64,000 nt of DNA from [Muricauda] lutisoli (nom. illeg.) (GCF_017313105.1 NZ_JAFLND010000001.1:434001-498000); one strand, 5' to 3'. Positions 52,159-61,127 are shown, counted from the stretch's first letter. A program made the numbers and translations. The notes: generated by a model from the sequence alone, not told the origin.

Positions 52159-53241
52159 CTACAAGTTTCGATCCTTCTGTAAACCCTGTTTTTGGTAGTT
52201 GATGATAAGTCCAACGACCGCATTGTAGCTTTTTATACCATCTTTTTGGTTGTTCACCTTTAAAAAAGTGTTGAATACGGATTTAAATACCGGTTCCATG
52301 GGGTTTTGATATTTTTCCCAAAAATCACGTAATTCATTAAAGTTTTCCTTTACTCCAAAGTTGATGGTCGCAACTATCTCATTGTATGTTTGTTCATCTT
52401 TATAATAAAGGTCGGAAAGGCAATATCCAAGGGCATGGTTGTAGGCCGAATATTTAAAATAAGGGTCCTTGCTCTGAGAGGTGACCAAGTAGCCAATGAA
52501 ATTGGTGGCGCCCTCAGCGGAGTAGCCCAATTGATGCCCTACCTCGTGCCCGCTCACTGTAGGCAGCCTAAACTTTGGTGTAACCCCGTTCACTTGAGCC
52601 TCGTTGGTAAAAGGATTGAGGTAGCCACCGTATCCCATGAAGGTCAATGGAACGCTATAAATAGATGATTTTAAACTACGATGCTGATATCCAAAATCGG
52701 GATATTGCTCTGCAAAGCCGGCATAGGCTTCTTTCGTTTTGGCAAAGATTTCTTTTTTGGAGTAGGGGATATGAACGGGTGAGACTGTATCACCCGTGAG
52801 CTCTAGTTGATACTGATTTGTTTTTTTTATAATGAACTGCGTTAGTTCGACCAACTCATCGACCGTATATTCACGTTCGATTCCTAGTTTCCAGGTGATG
52901 GGTTGGCGATGATAGTTCATGCCCCAGAACAGGTGAAAGGCAAAAAACACGATGGACAGGACGACAATGATGTCTTTAAGAAAGAGGAGGGGTTTTCTTG
53001 TAATGCTTTTCCAGTGTTTGTAAATGTATCGAATTACTAAAATGACAGAGGCTGTGTAAACCAGATCTCCGAAGGAAAAGGGAATCCAACCGAAGAGGAT
53101 TCTCAAAAACCCTGAAATGTAGCGGTAGATGCCATTGCTGTAATATTCTTCCACAAAACTGGGATAATGGCCCATCCACCTTACCAGTATAATTTGTAAA
53201 GGTAGGCCAATGGCGATTATAGTCTTGGTTTTTTGTGTCAT
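52159..53241 (-). CDS. DUF3810 membrane protein with HExxH
   Basis: 360 aa. Three to four membrane helices in the first third (about 7-120), then a soluble part with SGHEVGHQLGYSAEGATNF (HExxH plus a downstream Glu), which is the zincin pattern and suggests metallopeptidase activity (inference). The C-terminal segment contains YKDEQTYNEIVATIN. A TTG five codons upstream is open, but ATG 53241 is preferred. Function of the family is unknown; co-directional with the amidohydrolases. Confidence 0.83.
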   Translation of the reverse strand: MTQKTKTIIAIGLPLQIILVRWMGHYPSFVEEYYSNGIYRYISGFLRILFGWIPFSFGDLVYTASVILVIRYIYKHWKSITRKPLLFLKDIIVVLSIVFFAFHLFWGMNYHRQPITWKLGIEREYTVDELVELTQFIIKKTNQYQLELTGDTVSPVHIPYSKKEIFAKTKEAYAGFAEQYPDFGYQHRSLKSSIYSVPLTFMGYGGYLNPFTNEAQVNGVTPKFRLPTVSGHEVGHQLGYSAEGATNFIGYLVTSQSKDPYFKYSAYNHALGYCLSDLYYKDEQTYNEIVATINFGVKENFNELRDFWEKYQNPMEPVFKSVFNTFLKVNNQKDGIKSYNAVVGLIINYQKQGLQKDRNL

Positions 53242-53292
53242 CAAAAATGAAAGCAATAGGTTTTAAGATTCCATATAGTGGAGAGAACAAAT

Positions 53293-53326
53293 AAAAAAAG
53301 CCGTACGGAAAAGTACGGCTTTTTTT
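53293..53326. terminator. Terminator after the cyclophilin-FKBP gene
   Basis: Stem agccgtac (53299-53306) pairs exactly with gtacggct (53313-53320), loop 6 nt. On the minus strand the A run at 53293-53299 supplies the T tract, so it ends the PPIase gene at 53345; a T run also follows on the plus strand. Confidence 0.88.
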
Positions 53327-53344
53327 AGTTATGCTTTTGGAATT

Positions 53345-54451
53345 TTATTGCTCAATTCCAACAATTTCTATATCAAAAACCAAAGTGGAACCGCCAGGGA
53401 TGGGACCATAATCGTTGTCGCCATACCCAAGGTGTGGAGGGATGAACAAGCGAACTTTGTCTCCGACCTTCATGGTCAACAGACCTTCGCGGAAACCTGC
53501 TGCCAGTTGGGCATCCGGGCTATAGCTCATAGGAAAAGGCATGTAACCTCCTTGATCTCTCCTGCCAGGGTTCAATTGGTTGAATTGTTCCGCAATTTCT
53601 TGAATATTGCTATCGAACAAATCCCCGTTGAACAACCAACCTGCGTAGTTTACCAATACATTTTGACCTACTTTTGGTTGTTCTCCTTCACCTTCTTTAA
53701 GTTTTAGAATACGAAGACCGCTGTTGGTTTCCTCCGCTTCGTTGATCTGCTCAGTAAACTGGGCCGCCAAATCTTCCTTCATTTTTTTGAACGCCTCTTC
53801 TGCCGCTTTTGCTTCCTCGAAATAGTCGCTCATGATCTGAACGGCATCAAACTGCCTGGCTTCTTTGCCCTTGCGTACAATTTCCACATGGTCCATTACA
53901 ACATCGGTAATGGGTCTGTCACCAGGTCCCGTTTCAACATTGGCAATGGAATCGACCACGTCCATTCCTGCCACAACTTCACCAAAAACAGTGTGTTTGT
54001 CATTCAACCAAGGGGTTGCCTTGTGGGTGATAAAAAATTGACTGCTATTGGTCTTTGGGCCTCTATTGGCCATGGATAGGATTCCTTTTTTTGAGTGTCT
54101 CAAGGAATCATTGAACTCATCTTTAAAGGTATAACCAATATTGCCGCTTCCACTACCGGTCGGATCGCCACCTTGAATCATAAAGTCCTTGATTACTCTA
54201 TGGAATACGATGCCATCATAGAATTTCTTGTCCTTATATTCATCGTTTACAAATGGGTTCTTTCCTTCGGCCAAGGATACAAAGTTGGCGACTGTAACAG
54301 GAGTTTTTTGGTATTCCAATTGGATGATGATATCCCCTTTGTTGGTTTGGATATCAGCAAAAATACCATCGCCCAAATCGGCATACTTGCTCGATTTACA
54401 TCCTATGATTACTAGTAGGAATAAGGGGATGATGTAAAATAACTTCTTCAT
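53345..54451 (-). CDS. Cyclophilin-FKBP fusion peptidyl-prolyl isomerase, lipoprotein
   Basis: 368 aa. Lipoprotein signal with lipobox Cys at about 18 (LVIIGC). A cyclophilin domain (about 30-190) shows FHRVIKDFMIQGGDPTGSG, SSQFFITHKATPWLNDKHTVFG and the CyP core. A short linker (about 195-240) leads to an FKBP domain (about 245-368, with VLVNYAGWLFNGDLFDSN, GLLTMKVGDKVRLFIPPHLGYGD and VFDIEIVGIE). Both domains look active, giving two isomerase folds on one periplasmic anchor. It is 11 nt downstream of gldI. Confidence 0.93.
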   Translation of the reverse strand: MKKLFYIIPLFLLVIIGCKSSKYADLGDGIFADIQTNKGDIIIQLEYQKTPVTVANFVSLAEGKNPFVNDEYKDKKFYDGIVFHRVIKDFMIQGGDPTGSGSGNIGYTFKDEFNDSLRHSKKGILSMANRGPKTNSSQFFITHKATPWLNDKHTVFGEVVAGMDVVDSIANVETGPGDRPITDVVMDHVEIVRKGKEARQFDAVQIMSDYFEEAKAAEEAFKKMKEDLAAQFTEQINEAEETNSGLRILKLKEGEGEQPKVGQNVLVNYAGWLFNGDLFDSNIQEIAEQFNQLNPGRRDQGGYMPFPMSYSPDAQLAAGFREGLLTMKVGDKVRLFIPPHLGYGDNDYGPIPGGSTLVFDIEIVGIEQ

Positions 54452-54462
54452 TGCTTATAAAT

Positions 54463-55011
54463 TTAGTTTAAACTGTCGTTTTCTATAATGATCGTATGTA
54501 ATTCTACGGATGATTTAAGCGGCGTTTTGGGCCCAATGGCCTTATTGTCGCCTTGATAGCCATAGGCTAAAGGAGAAGGGAACAAAAATGTCACCTTCTC
54601 GTTTATTTTTAAAAGCTTCACTGCATTTTGGAGACCAGGGAACAATTGCTGTTTATCAATTACATGCGAGGTCGGTCCAATTTCTTCTGCCGTGTAAATA
54701 GTGTCATTTTTTAGGCTCATCAAATTATAGGAGAACAATATTTGATCACCAGTGTTTGGTTGATAGCTGGCTGTGTCGTTCTTGGTTTCGTAGTAGTACC
54801 AAAATCCATCCGGACTCGAAATATATTCATGAATCGTGTCCTTGGAAATAATCTCCTGTATCGCTGCTTCTTCCGCGGCCAATAATTTCTTGGTGCGTTC
54901 TATGGACTCTTTGTAAAAACTTCCCGATTTCACTTCTACGGGTCTTCTGGGTTCTGGACCCCCGCAGCTCGCAACGATCGCAACCAATAGAACAGCTAGA
55001 AAAAATCTCAT
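54463..55011 (-). CDS. gldI: Gliding-motility-associated FKBP lipoprotein GldI
   Basis: 182 aa. Lipobox LVAIVASC (Cys about 16), then a helical stretch KTKKLLAAEEAAIQEII and an FKBP-type domain (GDQILFSYNLMSL, LLKINEKVTFLFPSPLAYGYQG). GldI is one of the Gld lipoproteins needed for gliding in Flavobacterium, as a peptidyl-prolyl isomerase or chaperone (family knowledge). Its start overlaps nrnA by 4 nt, and the second PPIase gene follows at 11 nt. Confidence 0.9.
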   Translation of the reverse strand: MRFFLAVLLVAIVASCGGPEPRRPVEVKSGSFYKESIERTKKLLAAEEAAIQEIISKDTIHEYISSPDGFWYYYETKNDTASYQPNTGDQILFSYNLMSLKNDTIYTAEEIGPTSHVIDKQQLFPGLQNAVKLLKINEKVTFLFPSPLAYGYQGDNKAIGPKTPLKSSVELHTIIIENDSLN

Positions 55012-56024
55012 GGGTTCAATTTGTCTTTATAAGTTTTTAAAATATCGTTGAATTTGGAAATTGTTTCTTCCATGCTGGTTTCACTTCTTCCACCCGCTGC
55101 ATTGGTATGTCCACCTCCGTTAAAGTGTTCCCGTGCAAATTCGTTAACGGAAAAATCCCCTACTGAACGTAACGAAATTTTTATGATGCCCTCTTCTCGG
55201 TTTTCGATAAAAATGAGGGCAAAAATAATACCTTCCAAAGTTAGTCCATAATTTACGAACCCCTCGGTATCTCCCTTTTTAAAATTGTATTGGTCCAATT
55301 CGTCTTGGGAAAGAGTGATGTAAGCGGTCCTAAATTCAGGAAGGATGACCATGTTGCTCAAGGCAACGCCCAACAAATGCAATCGGGACGGTGAATTGGT
55401 GTCAAAAACCTTCTGGTGAATCTCCATATTGTCCGCACCCTTGTCAATAAGTTCGGCCACCACACGGTGCGTTTTGCTCGAAGTGGAACGGTATTTAAAT
55501 GATCCTGTATCGGTCATAATGCCCGTGTACAGATTCGTAGCAATATCGGCATCGATTTGATCGGTTTCCCCTAATAATGCAATAAAGTTATATACCATCT
55601 CACAGGTAGAGCTCATGGTCACATCGGAATAGGTTACCTTGGCGTAGTCGCTCGGCTGCTGGTGGTGGTCGATCATAATAAAATCGGCCTCGGCTTCTTT
55701 CAAAACCGATTCCATTTGCCCAACACGGGAAAGGTCGTTAAAATCCAAGGTGAAAATAACCGAAGCCCCATTAATGACTTCTTTGGCCTTTGGATTTTCC
55801 CTTTCAAAATTGATAACGGTATCGTTTCCGGGCATCCATTTCAGGAATTTTGGATAGTCATTCGGTGCAACTACCTGTGCGGTATGCCCCATTGCCCTTA
55901 AAAATCCGTATAGTGCTAGGCAGGATCCCATGGCGTCCCCATCGGGGTTTCGGTGGGGAATGATCGCTATCTTTTGAGGTTGGGAAAGAATCGACTTTAC
56001 CGTCGTGATATCCGCTGAATTCAT
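55008..56024 (-). CDS. DHH-family phosphoesterase (NrnA-like)
   Basis: 338 aa. The DHH half has NPDGDAMGSCLALYGFL and the metal motif IMIDHHQQPSDYA; the DHHA1 half contains REHFNGGGHTNAAGG. NrnA-type enzymes hydrolyse nanoRNA (2-5 nt) and 3'-phosphoadenosine 5'-phosphate; the activity here is inferred from the family. First gene of the unit with gldI and the PPIase. A minus-strand TATATTTG box is only 5 nt before the ATG and would give a near-leaderless mRNA. Confidence 0.92.
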   Translation of the reverse strand: MNSADITTVKSILSQPQKIAIIPHRNPDGDAMGSCLALYGFLRAMGHTAQVVAPNDYPKFLKWMPGNDTVINFERENPKAKEVINGASVIFTLDFNDLSRVGQMESVLKEAEADFIMIDHHQQPSDYAKVTYSDVTMSSTCEMVYNFIALLGETDQIDADIATNLYTGIMTDTGSFKYRSTSSKTHRVVAELIDKGADNMEIHQKVFDTNSPSRLHLLGVALSNMVILPEFRTAYITLSQDELDQYNFKKGDTEGFVNYGLTLEGIIFALIFIENREEGIIKISLRSVGDFSVNEFAREHFNGGGHTNAAGGRSETSMEETISKFNDILKTYKDKLNP

Positions 56025-56072
56025 GCGGCCAAATATACAATAATATAATAGAGAGGTAACTCGGTTTATCCG

Positions 56073-56080
56073 TATTTTTG
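56073..56080 (+). promoter_or_regulatory. -7 promoter box of the PhoD-like gene
   Basis: TATTTTTG is a perfect TAnnTTTG box ending 18 nt before the ATG at 56099. No clear -33 TTG. Confidence 0.45.
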
Positions 56081-56098
56081 ATTTAGTAAAAACACATC

Positions 56099-57133
56099 AT
56101 GAAGCTATTCCATATTTTTCTTGTTGCCTTGGTTTTGTTTTCTGCCTGTAAAAAGAAGGTGGAGAAAACAGCTGATATCGAAGCGCAGTCGACCCCTGAT
56201 TTTGTGGTGGCCTTCGGCTCCTGCAATATGTCACAAGAACAAAATCCTTTTTGGGACGATATTTTGGCGGAAAACCCTGACGTTTGGATTTGGGGCGGGG
56301 ACATTGTTTACGCAGACACGGATGATGTGGAAAGATTAAAGTCGATTTATGCCATGCAGGACACCGTTGCGGGATATGCCAAATTAAGAAATGAAGTACC
56401 TGTTATCGGGACTTGGGACGATCACGATTTTGGTTTAAACGATGGCGGTGCTGATTTCGCCATAAAATCCGAAAGCCAACAAGTGTTCTTGGACTTTATG
56501 GGTGTGCCAAAGGATAGTGAGAGGAGAACCCAAGAGGGTGTTTATACTTCGCATGAATATGAAGTGCCCGCAGGTAAGATAAAGGTAATCGTGTTGGATA
56601 CCCGCTATTTTAGAAGTGAGCTCATTAAAGATGAGGATTCCAAAAAACGGTACAAGCCAACAAAGGATTCCACAGCAACCGTACTGGGAGAAGCCCAATG
56701 GCAATGGCTGGAAAACGAACTTAATGGCTCCGATGCTGATTTCAATCTGATCATGTCCAGTATTCAAGTGCTTTCGGGCGAACATGGGTTCGAAACTTGG
56801 GGCAATTTTCCTCTAGAGGTTAAGAAGCTGGAAAATATCATAGTGCGATCAGGGGCAAAAGGTGTGATTATTTTATCAGGTGACCGGCATATTTCAGAAT
56901 TCTCCAGGGCCGATGTTGTGGGGCTGTCGTATCCATTGGTGGATTTTACAAGCAGCGGACTCACCCATTCTTACGCAAGCTTTAGTGGTGAACCCAATCA
57001 ATATCGCGTAGGTGAGGTGATCTCCGAGAAAAGTTATGGTGTAATCACCTTTGATTTTGAGAAAAAGGAAGCCGATATGAAGATGAAAGGAGATAATGGG
57101 GTTTTGCTCCAAGAGTTAAAACAAAGCTATTGA
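56099..57133 (+). CDS. PhoD-like alkaline phosphatase D family protein, lipoprotein
   Basis: 344 aa. Lipoprotein signal with Cys at about 17 (LVLFSAC). Metallophosphoesterase of the PhoD type: FGSCNMSQEQNPFWDDI, IWGGDIVYADTDD, GTWDDHDFG and LSGDRHISEFSR carry the metal ligands. Family members include phosphodiesterases that release phosphate from nucleotides and phospholipids; the substrate is unknown. The gene is divergent from nrnA and followed by ndk. Confidence 0.9.
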   Translation: MKLFHIFLVALVLFSACKKKVEKTADIEAQSTPDFVVAFGSCNMSQEQNPFWDDILAENPDVWIWGGDIVYADTDDVERLKSIYAMQDTVAGYAKLRNEVPVIGTWDDHDFGLNDGGADFAIKSESQQVFLDFMGVPKDSERRTQEGVYTSHEYEVPAGKIKVIVLDTRYFRSELIKDEDSKKRYKPTKDSTATVLGEAQWQWLENELNGSDADFNLIMSSIQVLSGEHGFETWGNFPLEVKKLENIIVRSGAKGVIILSGDRHISEFSRADVVGLSYPLVDFTSSGLTHSYASFSGEPNQYRVGEVISEKSYGVITFDFEKKEADMKMKGDNGVLLQELKQSY

Positions 57134-57136
57134 GCC

Positions 57137-57166
57137 TTGTACCTTGGTTGAAAAAGCTTAAGTTTG
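57137..57166 (+). promoter_or_regulatory. Promoter of ndk
   Basis: TTG (57137-57139), 19-nt spacer, TAAGTTTG (57159-57166). Both boxes fit the Bacteroidota consensus; the -7 box ends 16 nt before the ATG at 57183. Confidence 0.65.
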
Positions 57167-57182
57167 CGCAAAATTTAAAAAA

Positions 57183-57602
57183 ATGACTGGAAATAGGACT
57201 TTTACCATGATTAAGCCTGATGCCGTTGAAAATGGGTATATCGGGGCAATTTTGGATAAAATTACGGCTGCTGGATTTAAGATTGTGGCCATGAAGTACA
57301 CACAATTGAGCAAGAGGGATGCCGAAATATTCTATGCCATCCACAAAGAGCGTCCATTTTTTGGTGAATTGGTGGAGTTTATGACAAGAGGGCCAATCGT
57401 TGCTGCCATCTTGGAAAAAGATAATGCTGTGGATGATTTCCGTGCGTTGATCGGTGCAACCAACCCAGAGGAGGCTGCCGAGGGAACCATAAGAAAATTG
57501 TACGCGGCAAGTATTGGTGAAAATGCGGTACACGGTTCCGATAGCGATGAAAATGCTGCCATCGAAGGTGCTTTCCACTTTTCAGGAAGGGAAATCTACT
57601 AA
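57183..57602 (+). CDS. ndk: Nucleoside diphosphate kinase
   Basis: 139 aa. Transfers the gamma-phosphate of ATP to other nucleoside diphosphates through a phospho-His intermediate. The start [21 protein letters not shown] and the active-site His in [12 protein letters not shown] are canonical; length fits the family. Its own promoter lies just upstream and a strong terminator follows. Confidence 0.97.
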   Translation: MTGNRTFTMIKPDAVENGYIGAILDKITAAGFKIVAMKYTQLSKRDAEIFYAIHKERPFFGELVEFMTRGPIVAAILEKDNAVDDFRALIGATNPEEAAEGTIRKLYAASIGENAVHGSDSDENAAIEGAFHFSGREIY

Positions 57603-57629
57603 GCAAGATACAAGATATTTTTACTCAAG

Positions 57630-57653
57630 GCCACCTTTATTGGTGGCTTTTTT
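57630..57653 (+). terminator. Rho-independent terminator of ndk
   Basis: gccacc (57630-57635) pairs with ggtggc (57642-57647), loop 6 nt, then six T. Confidence 0.9.
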
Positions 57654-57710
57654 AGTTGTTGTGTCTGATACGGAATTTCCTCGGTAATTGATCGTGCGTT
57701 ATGGATTTGG

Positions 57711-57838
57711 TTGGATTTCTCGCCGCTTCGCTTTGTCGAGATGAACTTTATGGAAGGTATCTGTCATTTTGAGCCAAGCGAAAAAATCCCTTGATTCAAT
57801 AATTGATGGTTGTTCTCGACTGCGCTCGAACTGACATG
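57711..57838. repeat. Palindromic interspersed repeat cluster (REP/MITE-like)
   Basis: Three related units lie in this gene-free stretch. Unit 1 (57711-57745) contains ggatttctcg and, after a short loop, cgagatgaac. Unit 2 (about 57771-57790) reads in the opposite sense (ctgtcattttgagc, then gcgaaaaaatccc). Unit 3 (about 57811-57838) has gttctcgac, tgc, gctcgaactgacatg. The combination of TCGA-type arms with a TGTCAT or TGACA end resembles short palindromic repeats scattered through Bacteroidota genomes (my recollection). No ORF is present, and no other copy was noticed in this window. Confidence 0.55.
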
Positions 57839-57843
57839 GCAAA

Positions 57844-58140
57844 TTACCTCAAAACCAGTTTTTTGACCAATTCCTTGCCCAGTTCCTCATTGATCATTTT
57901 AATGATCTTGGTTTTTCCCAAACTCAATTCCTCCCGGAGGACGGAAGAGGAGAGCGATACATAAAGTGTCTCGTTTTTGAGTTCAACGGCCGACGTGTAA
58001 TTGTTCACCCCATTTCCCATTAGTTTTATCCAAGCTTCTTTGGCATCGACCTTATCCATACCTTTTTGGAGCTTGTTCTCTTGGATGAATTCGCTCAGTG
58101 CTTCGCTCAATGGAATGTGGGAACTGTGTCTTTTGGCCAT
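57844..58140 (-). CDS. DUF721 (DciA-like) protein
   Basis: 98 aa. The core pattern AWIKLMGNGVNNYTSAVELKNETLYVSLSSSVLREELSLGK is that of DUF721, which includes DciA, the loader of the replicative helicase DnaB (family knowledge). This short form keeps only the core. Its start overlaps the lipoprotein stop by 1 nt (TAATG). Its position 3' of recF is common for DUF721 genes and supports a replication role. Confidence 0.85.
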   Translation of the reverse strand: MAKRHSSHIPLSEALSEFIQENKLQKGMDKVDAKEAWIKLMGNGVNNYTSAVELKNETLYVSLSSSVLREELSLGKTKIIKMINEELGKELVKKLVLR

Positions 58141-58562
58141 TACTGTGGGATTTTTATAGGTTCAAAACGTTTGTACTTGTAGGTAACACCTTCTTGATTG
58201 GTAACAGAAAATGAAACCGAATCCAACTGCACCAGTTTTTCTTCCCACTCACTCATTTCGGTTGAATACCTTAGGATGTAAGTTTCGTTAGTTCTTGAGA
58301 TCTCAAAATTTTCCACATCTTTGGATGTATCGTAAGTACCATCAAATTGAGGTTTCATTTTTTTTCGGTACCCTTTACCCTCTTTCAACTGGATGAAATC
58401 GATACTTGGGTTTATTCCATACTCTTTGATGGAACCATCAGGGAATTTCACTTCCGATATTTCCCAGTAACCCTTCAAGTAATGTAAATCTTTTTCATTT
58501 ACAGATGAATCACTACAGCTCCAGAATAGTAAAACCAATAAAAAGGGAAGGATGCGTTTCAT
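58140..58562 (-). CDS. Lipoprotein, unknown (lipocalin-like length)
   Basis: 140 aa. Lipoprotein signal LPFLLVLLFWSC (Cys about 15), then a beta-rich body with YLKGYWEISEVKFPDGSIKEYG, FEISRTNETYILRY and a final TYKYKRFEP strand. The repeated strands suggest a small lipocalin-like barrel. No family recognised with confidence. It sits between recF (4 nt upstream) and the DUF721 gene, an unusual place for a secreted protein; coupling is by position only. Confidence 0.7.
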   Translation of the reverse strand: MKRILPFLLVLLFWSCSDSSVNEKDLHYLKGYWEISEVKFPDGSIKEYGINPSIDFIQLKEGKGYRKKMKPQFDGTYDTSKDVENFEISRTNETYILRYSTEMSEWEEKLVQLDSVSFSVTNQEGVTYKYKRFEPIKIPQ

Positions 58563-58566
58563 GATG

Positions 58567-59646
58567 CTACAAGGTAAATATTTTATAACTCTGATGAATG
58601 TTTTTGACTACATTTTCGGTTCGGTCCGCGTGTGTATCACTAATAAAGATCTGACCAAAATTATCGTCCTTGACCAGTCCAACAATATGGGATACCCTGT
58701 TTTCGTCAAGTTTGTCAAAAATGTCATCCAACAACAGAATGGGAGTGGTATCCGCCAATTGCTTGATGAAATGGAATTGCGCCAATTTCAAGGCGATCAA
58801 AAATGACTTTTGCTGACCCTGGCTGCCGAATTTTTTAATTGGATGGTCCGCAATAGTAAAGCTTAGGTCATCCTTGTGAACACCTACCGAGGTATACTGC
58901 AGGGCACGGTCTTTTTCAATATTGTTTTTCAGAAGATGCAACAAACTGTCATCGCTCAGTTGACTTTCGTAGGAAAGGTCGATTTGTTCATCTTTTTCGG
59001 AGATGTTTTGATACTGTTCCTTGAAAATGGGCAGAAAAGAATCAATAAACTCAACTCTTTTTCGGTGGATGGCCGTTCCCAGCATATCCATTTGTTCGTT
59101 ATAAATGCTCAAGGTATCGGGGTCAAAAGTACGATTGGCCACAAAATACTTTAAAAGTGAGTTCCGCTGCGATACAACTTTGTTGTATTTAAGTAAGTTT
59201 TGCAGATAAACCTTGTCCGATTGCGAAATCACACCATCCATAAACTTTCTGCGGGTATCGCTCCCTTCCAAGATCAGATCGCGATCCGATGGCGAAATGA
59301 TCACCAAGGGCAAAAAACCGATGTGCTCCGAAAACTTCTCGTAGGGTTTTCCGTTGCGCTTGATTACTTTTTTGGTACCTTTTTTAAAGGAACACAGGAT
59401 TTTTTCGGTTCTCTCGTTTTTCTCAAATTCTCCCTCTATCACAAAAAAATCGGCACCGTGTTTTATATTTTGCGTGGAGACTGGGTTAAAGTAGCTTTTG
59501 CCAAAACACAAGTGATAAATGGAGTCCAAAACATTGGTCTTTCCTACCCCGTTATCGCCCACCAAACAGTTGATTACAGGGTCGAATTCCAACGTCTTGG
59601 AATCAAAGTTTTTATAATTGACTAAAGATAAATGTCTTAAAAACAT
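58567..59646 (-). CDS. recF: DNA replication and repair protein RecF
   Basis: 359 aa. ATPase that helps load RecA at gaps with RecO and RecR. Walker [19 protein letters not shown] (about 30-47), the signature-like [19 protein letters not shown] and Walker [13 protein letters not shown] are visible. Its minus-strand -7 box TATTTTTG (plus 59701-59708) lies 55 nt before the ATG. Divergent from the TPR-ribH unit. Confidence 0.96.
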   Translation of the reverse strand: MFLRHLSLVNYKNFDSKTLEFDPVINCLVGDNGVGKTNVLDSIYHLCFGKSYFNPVSTQNIKHGADFFVIEGEFEKNERTEKILCSFKKGTKKVIKRNGKPYEKFSEHIGFLPLVIISPSDRDLILEGSDTRRKFMDGVISQSDKVYLQNLLKYNKVVSQRNSLLKYFVANRTFDPDTLSIYNEQMDMLGTAIHRKRVEFIDSFLPIFKEQYQNISEKDEQIDLSYESQLSDDSLLHLLKNNIEKDRALQYTSVGVHKDDLSFTIADHPIKKFGSQGQQKSFLIALKLAQFHFIKQLADTTPILLLDDIFDKLDENRVSHIVGLVKDDNFGQIFISDTHADRTENVVKNIHQSYKIFTL

Positions 59647-59722
59647 AAAAAATTAGAGAAACGGTTTGGATTTAAAGGTGGCCCCTTAAAAAAGGGAATC
59701 CAAAAATAACGAATAAATTACC

Positions 59723-59752
59723 TTTTGGTTTTGGATAAAAACTTTATTTTTG
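59723..59752 (+). promoter_or_regulatory. Promoter of the TPR-ribH unit
   Basis: TTTTG (59723-59727), 17-nt spacer, TATTTTTG (59745-59752), a perfect TAnnTTTG box 20 nt before the ATG at 59773. Confidence 0.6.
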
Positions 59753-59772
59753 CGCGACCAATTAAATGACGG

Positions 59773-60534
59773 ATGGCAACATACAAGAAGAGAGGCTTTA
59801 AGCCAAAAAATAAGGAGGAGGAAGCTAGGATAGAGGAACACGACAGCACAACAGCTGAAGTTTTCAATACTTTGGACGAAAGTGCTTCCAAGACCGAAGA
59901 GTGGGTTCAGAAGAACCAGAACTATATTTTGGGCGTTATTGGAGTAATAGCCGTGGGTGTTTTGGCCTACTTGGGTTACCACCAATTCATCCAGAACCCT
60001 AAAGAAGCTTCTGCAGCAAACGAACTTTTTTACCCGCAGCAATATTTTGATCAAGCTTTGGCAAGTGAAACCGCGAAGGATTCATTGTTTACCTTGGCCT
60101 TGAACGGAGCGCAGGGTAAATATGGTTTCTTGGACATTATCGAGGAATACAGCGGTACCAAAGCGGCCAATTTGGCCAAATATTCAGCTGGTATGACATA
60201 TTTGAACCTGAAGCAATATGATCAGGCCATTTCGTATTTGGAGGACTTTTCTTCTGATGATGATATAATGGGAGCTATGGCCAAAGGTGGAATAGGAGAT
60301 GCTTTTTCCCAATTGAACCAGCCTGACGATGCTCTGGATTATTACGAAAAAGCTGTGGCACACAGTGATAATGAGTTTACGGCACCACGATTTTTGTACA
60401 AAGCCGGTGTTGTTGCATTGGATTTGGGTGAAAAAAACAAAGCTTTGGGGTACTTTGAGCGAATCAAGGAAGAATTTCCAGATTCACAAGAAGCCAATGG
60501 TGTTGACGCCCTTATTGGATTGGCGCAAAACTAA
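59773..60534 (+). CDS. Membrane-anchored TPR protein (YfgM-like)
   Basis: 253 aa. A basic N-terminus, then a long acidic helix, one membrane helix (about 49-70, with LGVIGVIAVGVLAYLG) and a periplasmic TPR part (about 90-250: NLKQYDQAISYLEDF, LNQPDDALDYYEKAV and KNKALGYFERIKEEFPD). The layout resembles YfgM, an inner-membrane partner of periplasmic chaperones. Function is inferred. It precedes ribH by 3 nt. Confidence 0.85.
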   Translation: MATYKKRGFKPKNKEEEARIEEHDSTTAEVFNTLDESASKTEEWVQKNQNYILGVIGVIAVGVLAYLGYHQFIQNPKEASAANELFYPQQYFDQALASETAKDSLFTLALNGAQGKYGFLDIIEEYSGTKAANLAKYSAGMTYLNLKQYDQAISYLEDFSSDDDIMGAMAKGGIGDAFSQLNQPDDALDYYEKAVAHSDNEFTAPRFLYKAGVVALDLGEKNKALGYFERIKEEFPDSQEANGVDALIGLAQN

Positions 60535-60537
60535 AAC

Positions 60538-61020
60538 ATGGCCACAGAGAACAAAAACTTATCTGTTTACGATAAAAACAAAATCCCAAACGCGAAGGAG
60601 CTTCGGTTTGGGATTGTTGTTTCTGAATGGAACGATGAAATTACAGAGGCCCTGTATCAGGGAGCAGAAGAAGCCCTTTTGGACTGTGGGGCTCTGGCTG
60701 AAAATATAATCCGCTGGAATGTTCCAGGAAGTTTTGAGCTGACTTTTGGTTGCAAAAAAATGATTCAAACGGAAAAAGTCGATGCCATTGTGGCCATTGG
60801 CAGTGTTATACGTGGGGAGACCAGTCATTTTGATTTTGTCTGCAGCGCAACTGCACAAGGCATCAAGGACTTGAATGTTGCCCACGATGTTCCTGTTATT
60901 TTCTGTGTGCTGACGGATGATAATATTGAGCAATCCAGGGCCAGGAGTGGGGGCAAGCACGGCAACAAAGGCACCGAAGCAGCTATAGCTGCCATTCAAA
61001 TGGCGGTGTTGGGAAAGTAA
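60538..61020 (+). CDS. ribH: 6,7-dimethyl-8-ribityllumazine synthase
   Basis: 160 aa. Penultimate riboflavin step: condenses 5-amino-6-ribitylaminouracil with 3,4-dihydroxy-2-butanone 4-phosphate. Family motifs VPGSFELTFGCKKM, AIGSVIRGETSHFDFV (with the catalytic His) and GKHGNKGTEAAIAAIQM are present. The remaining rib genes are not in this window. Confidence 0.97.
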   Translation: MATENKNLSVYDKNKIPNAKELRFGIVVSEWNDEITEALYQGAEEALLDCGALAENIIRWNVPGSFELTFGCKKMIQTEKVDAIVAIGSVIRGETSHFDFVCSATAQGIKDLNVAHDVPVIFCVLTDDNIEQSRARSGGKHGNKGTEAAIAAIQMAVLGK

Positions 61021-61103
61021 AGGATAAGTTCAAGCCTAAAACATCAAAGGTTTCTAAAAATCCAAAAACCTAAAAATCCACAGGGGGTTGTTAACATTTT
61101 TTG

Positions 61104-61127
61104 GGACGATCGTCCGACCCTTTTTTT
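61104..61127 (+). terminator. Possible terminator after ribH
   Basis: A 12-nt perfect palindrome ggacgatcgtcc (61104-61115) is followed by gaccc and a T-run (61121-61127). The stem could be short and the loop GATC; this is a weaker terminator candidate than the others in the window. Confidence 0.4.
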
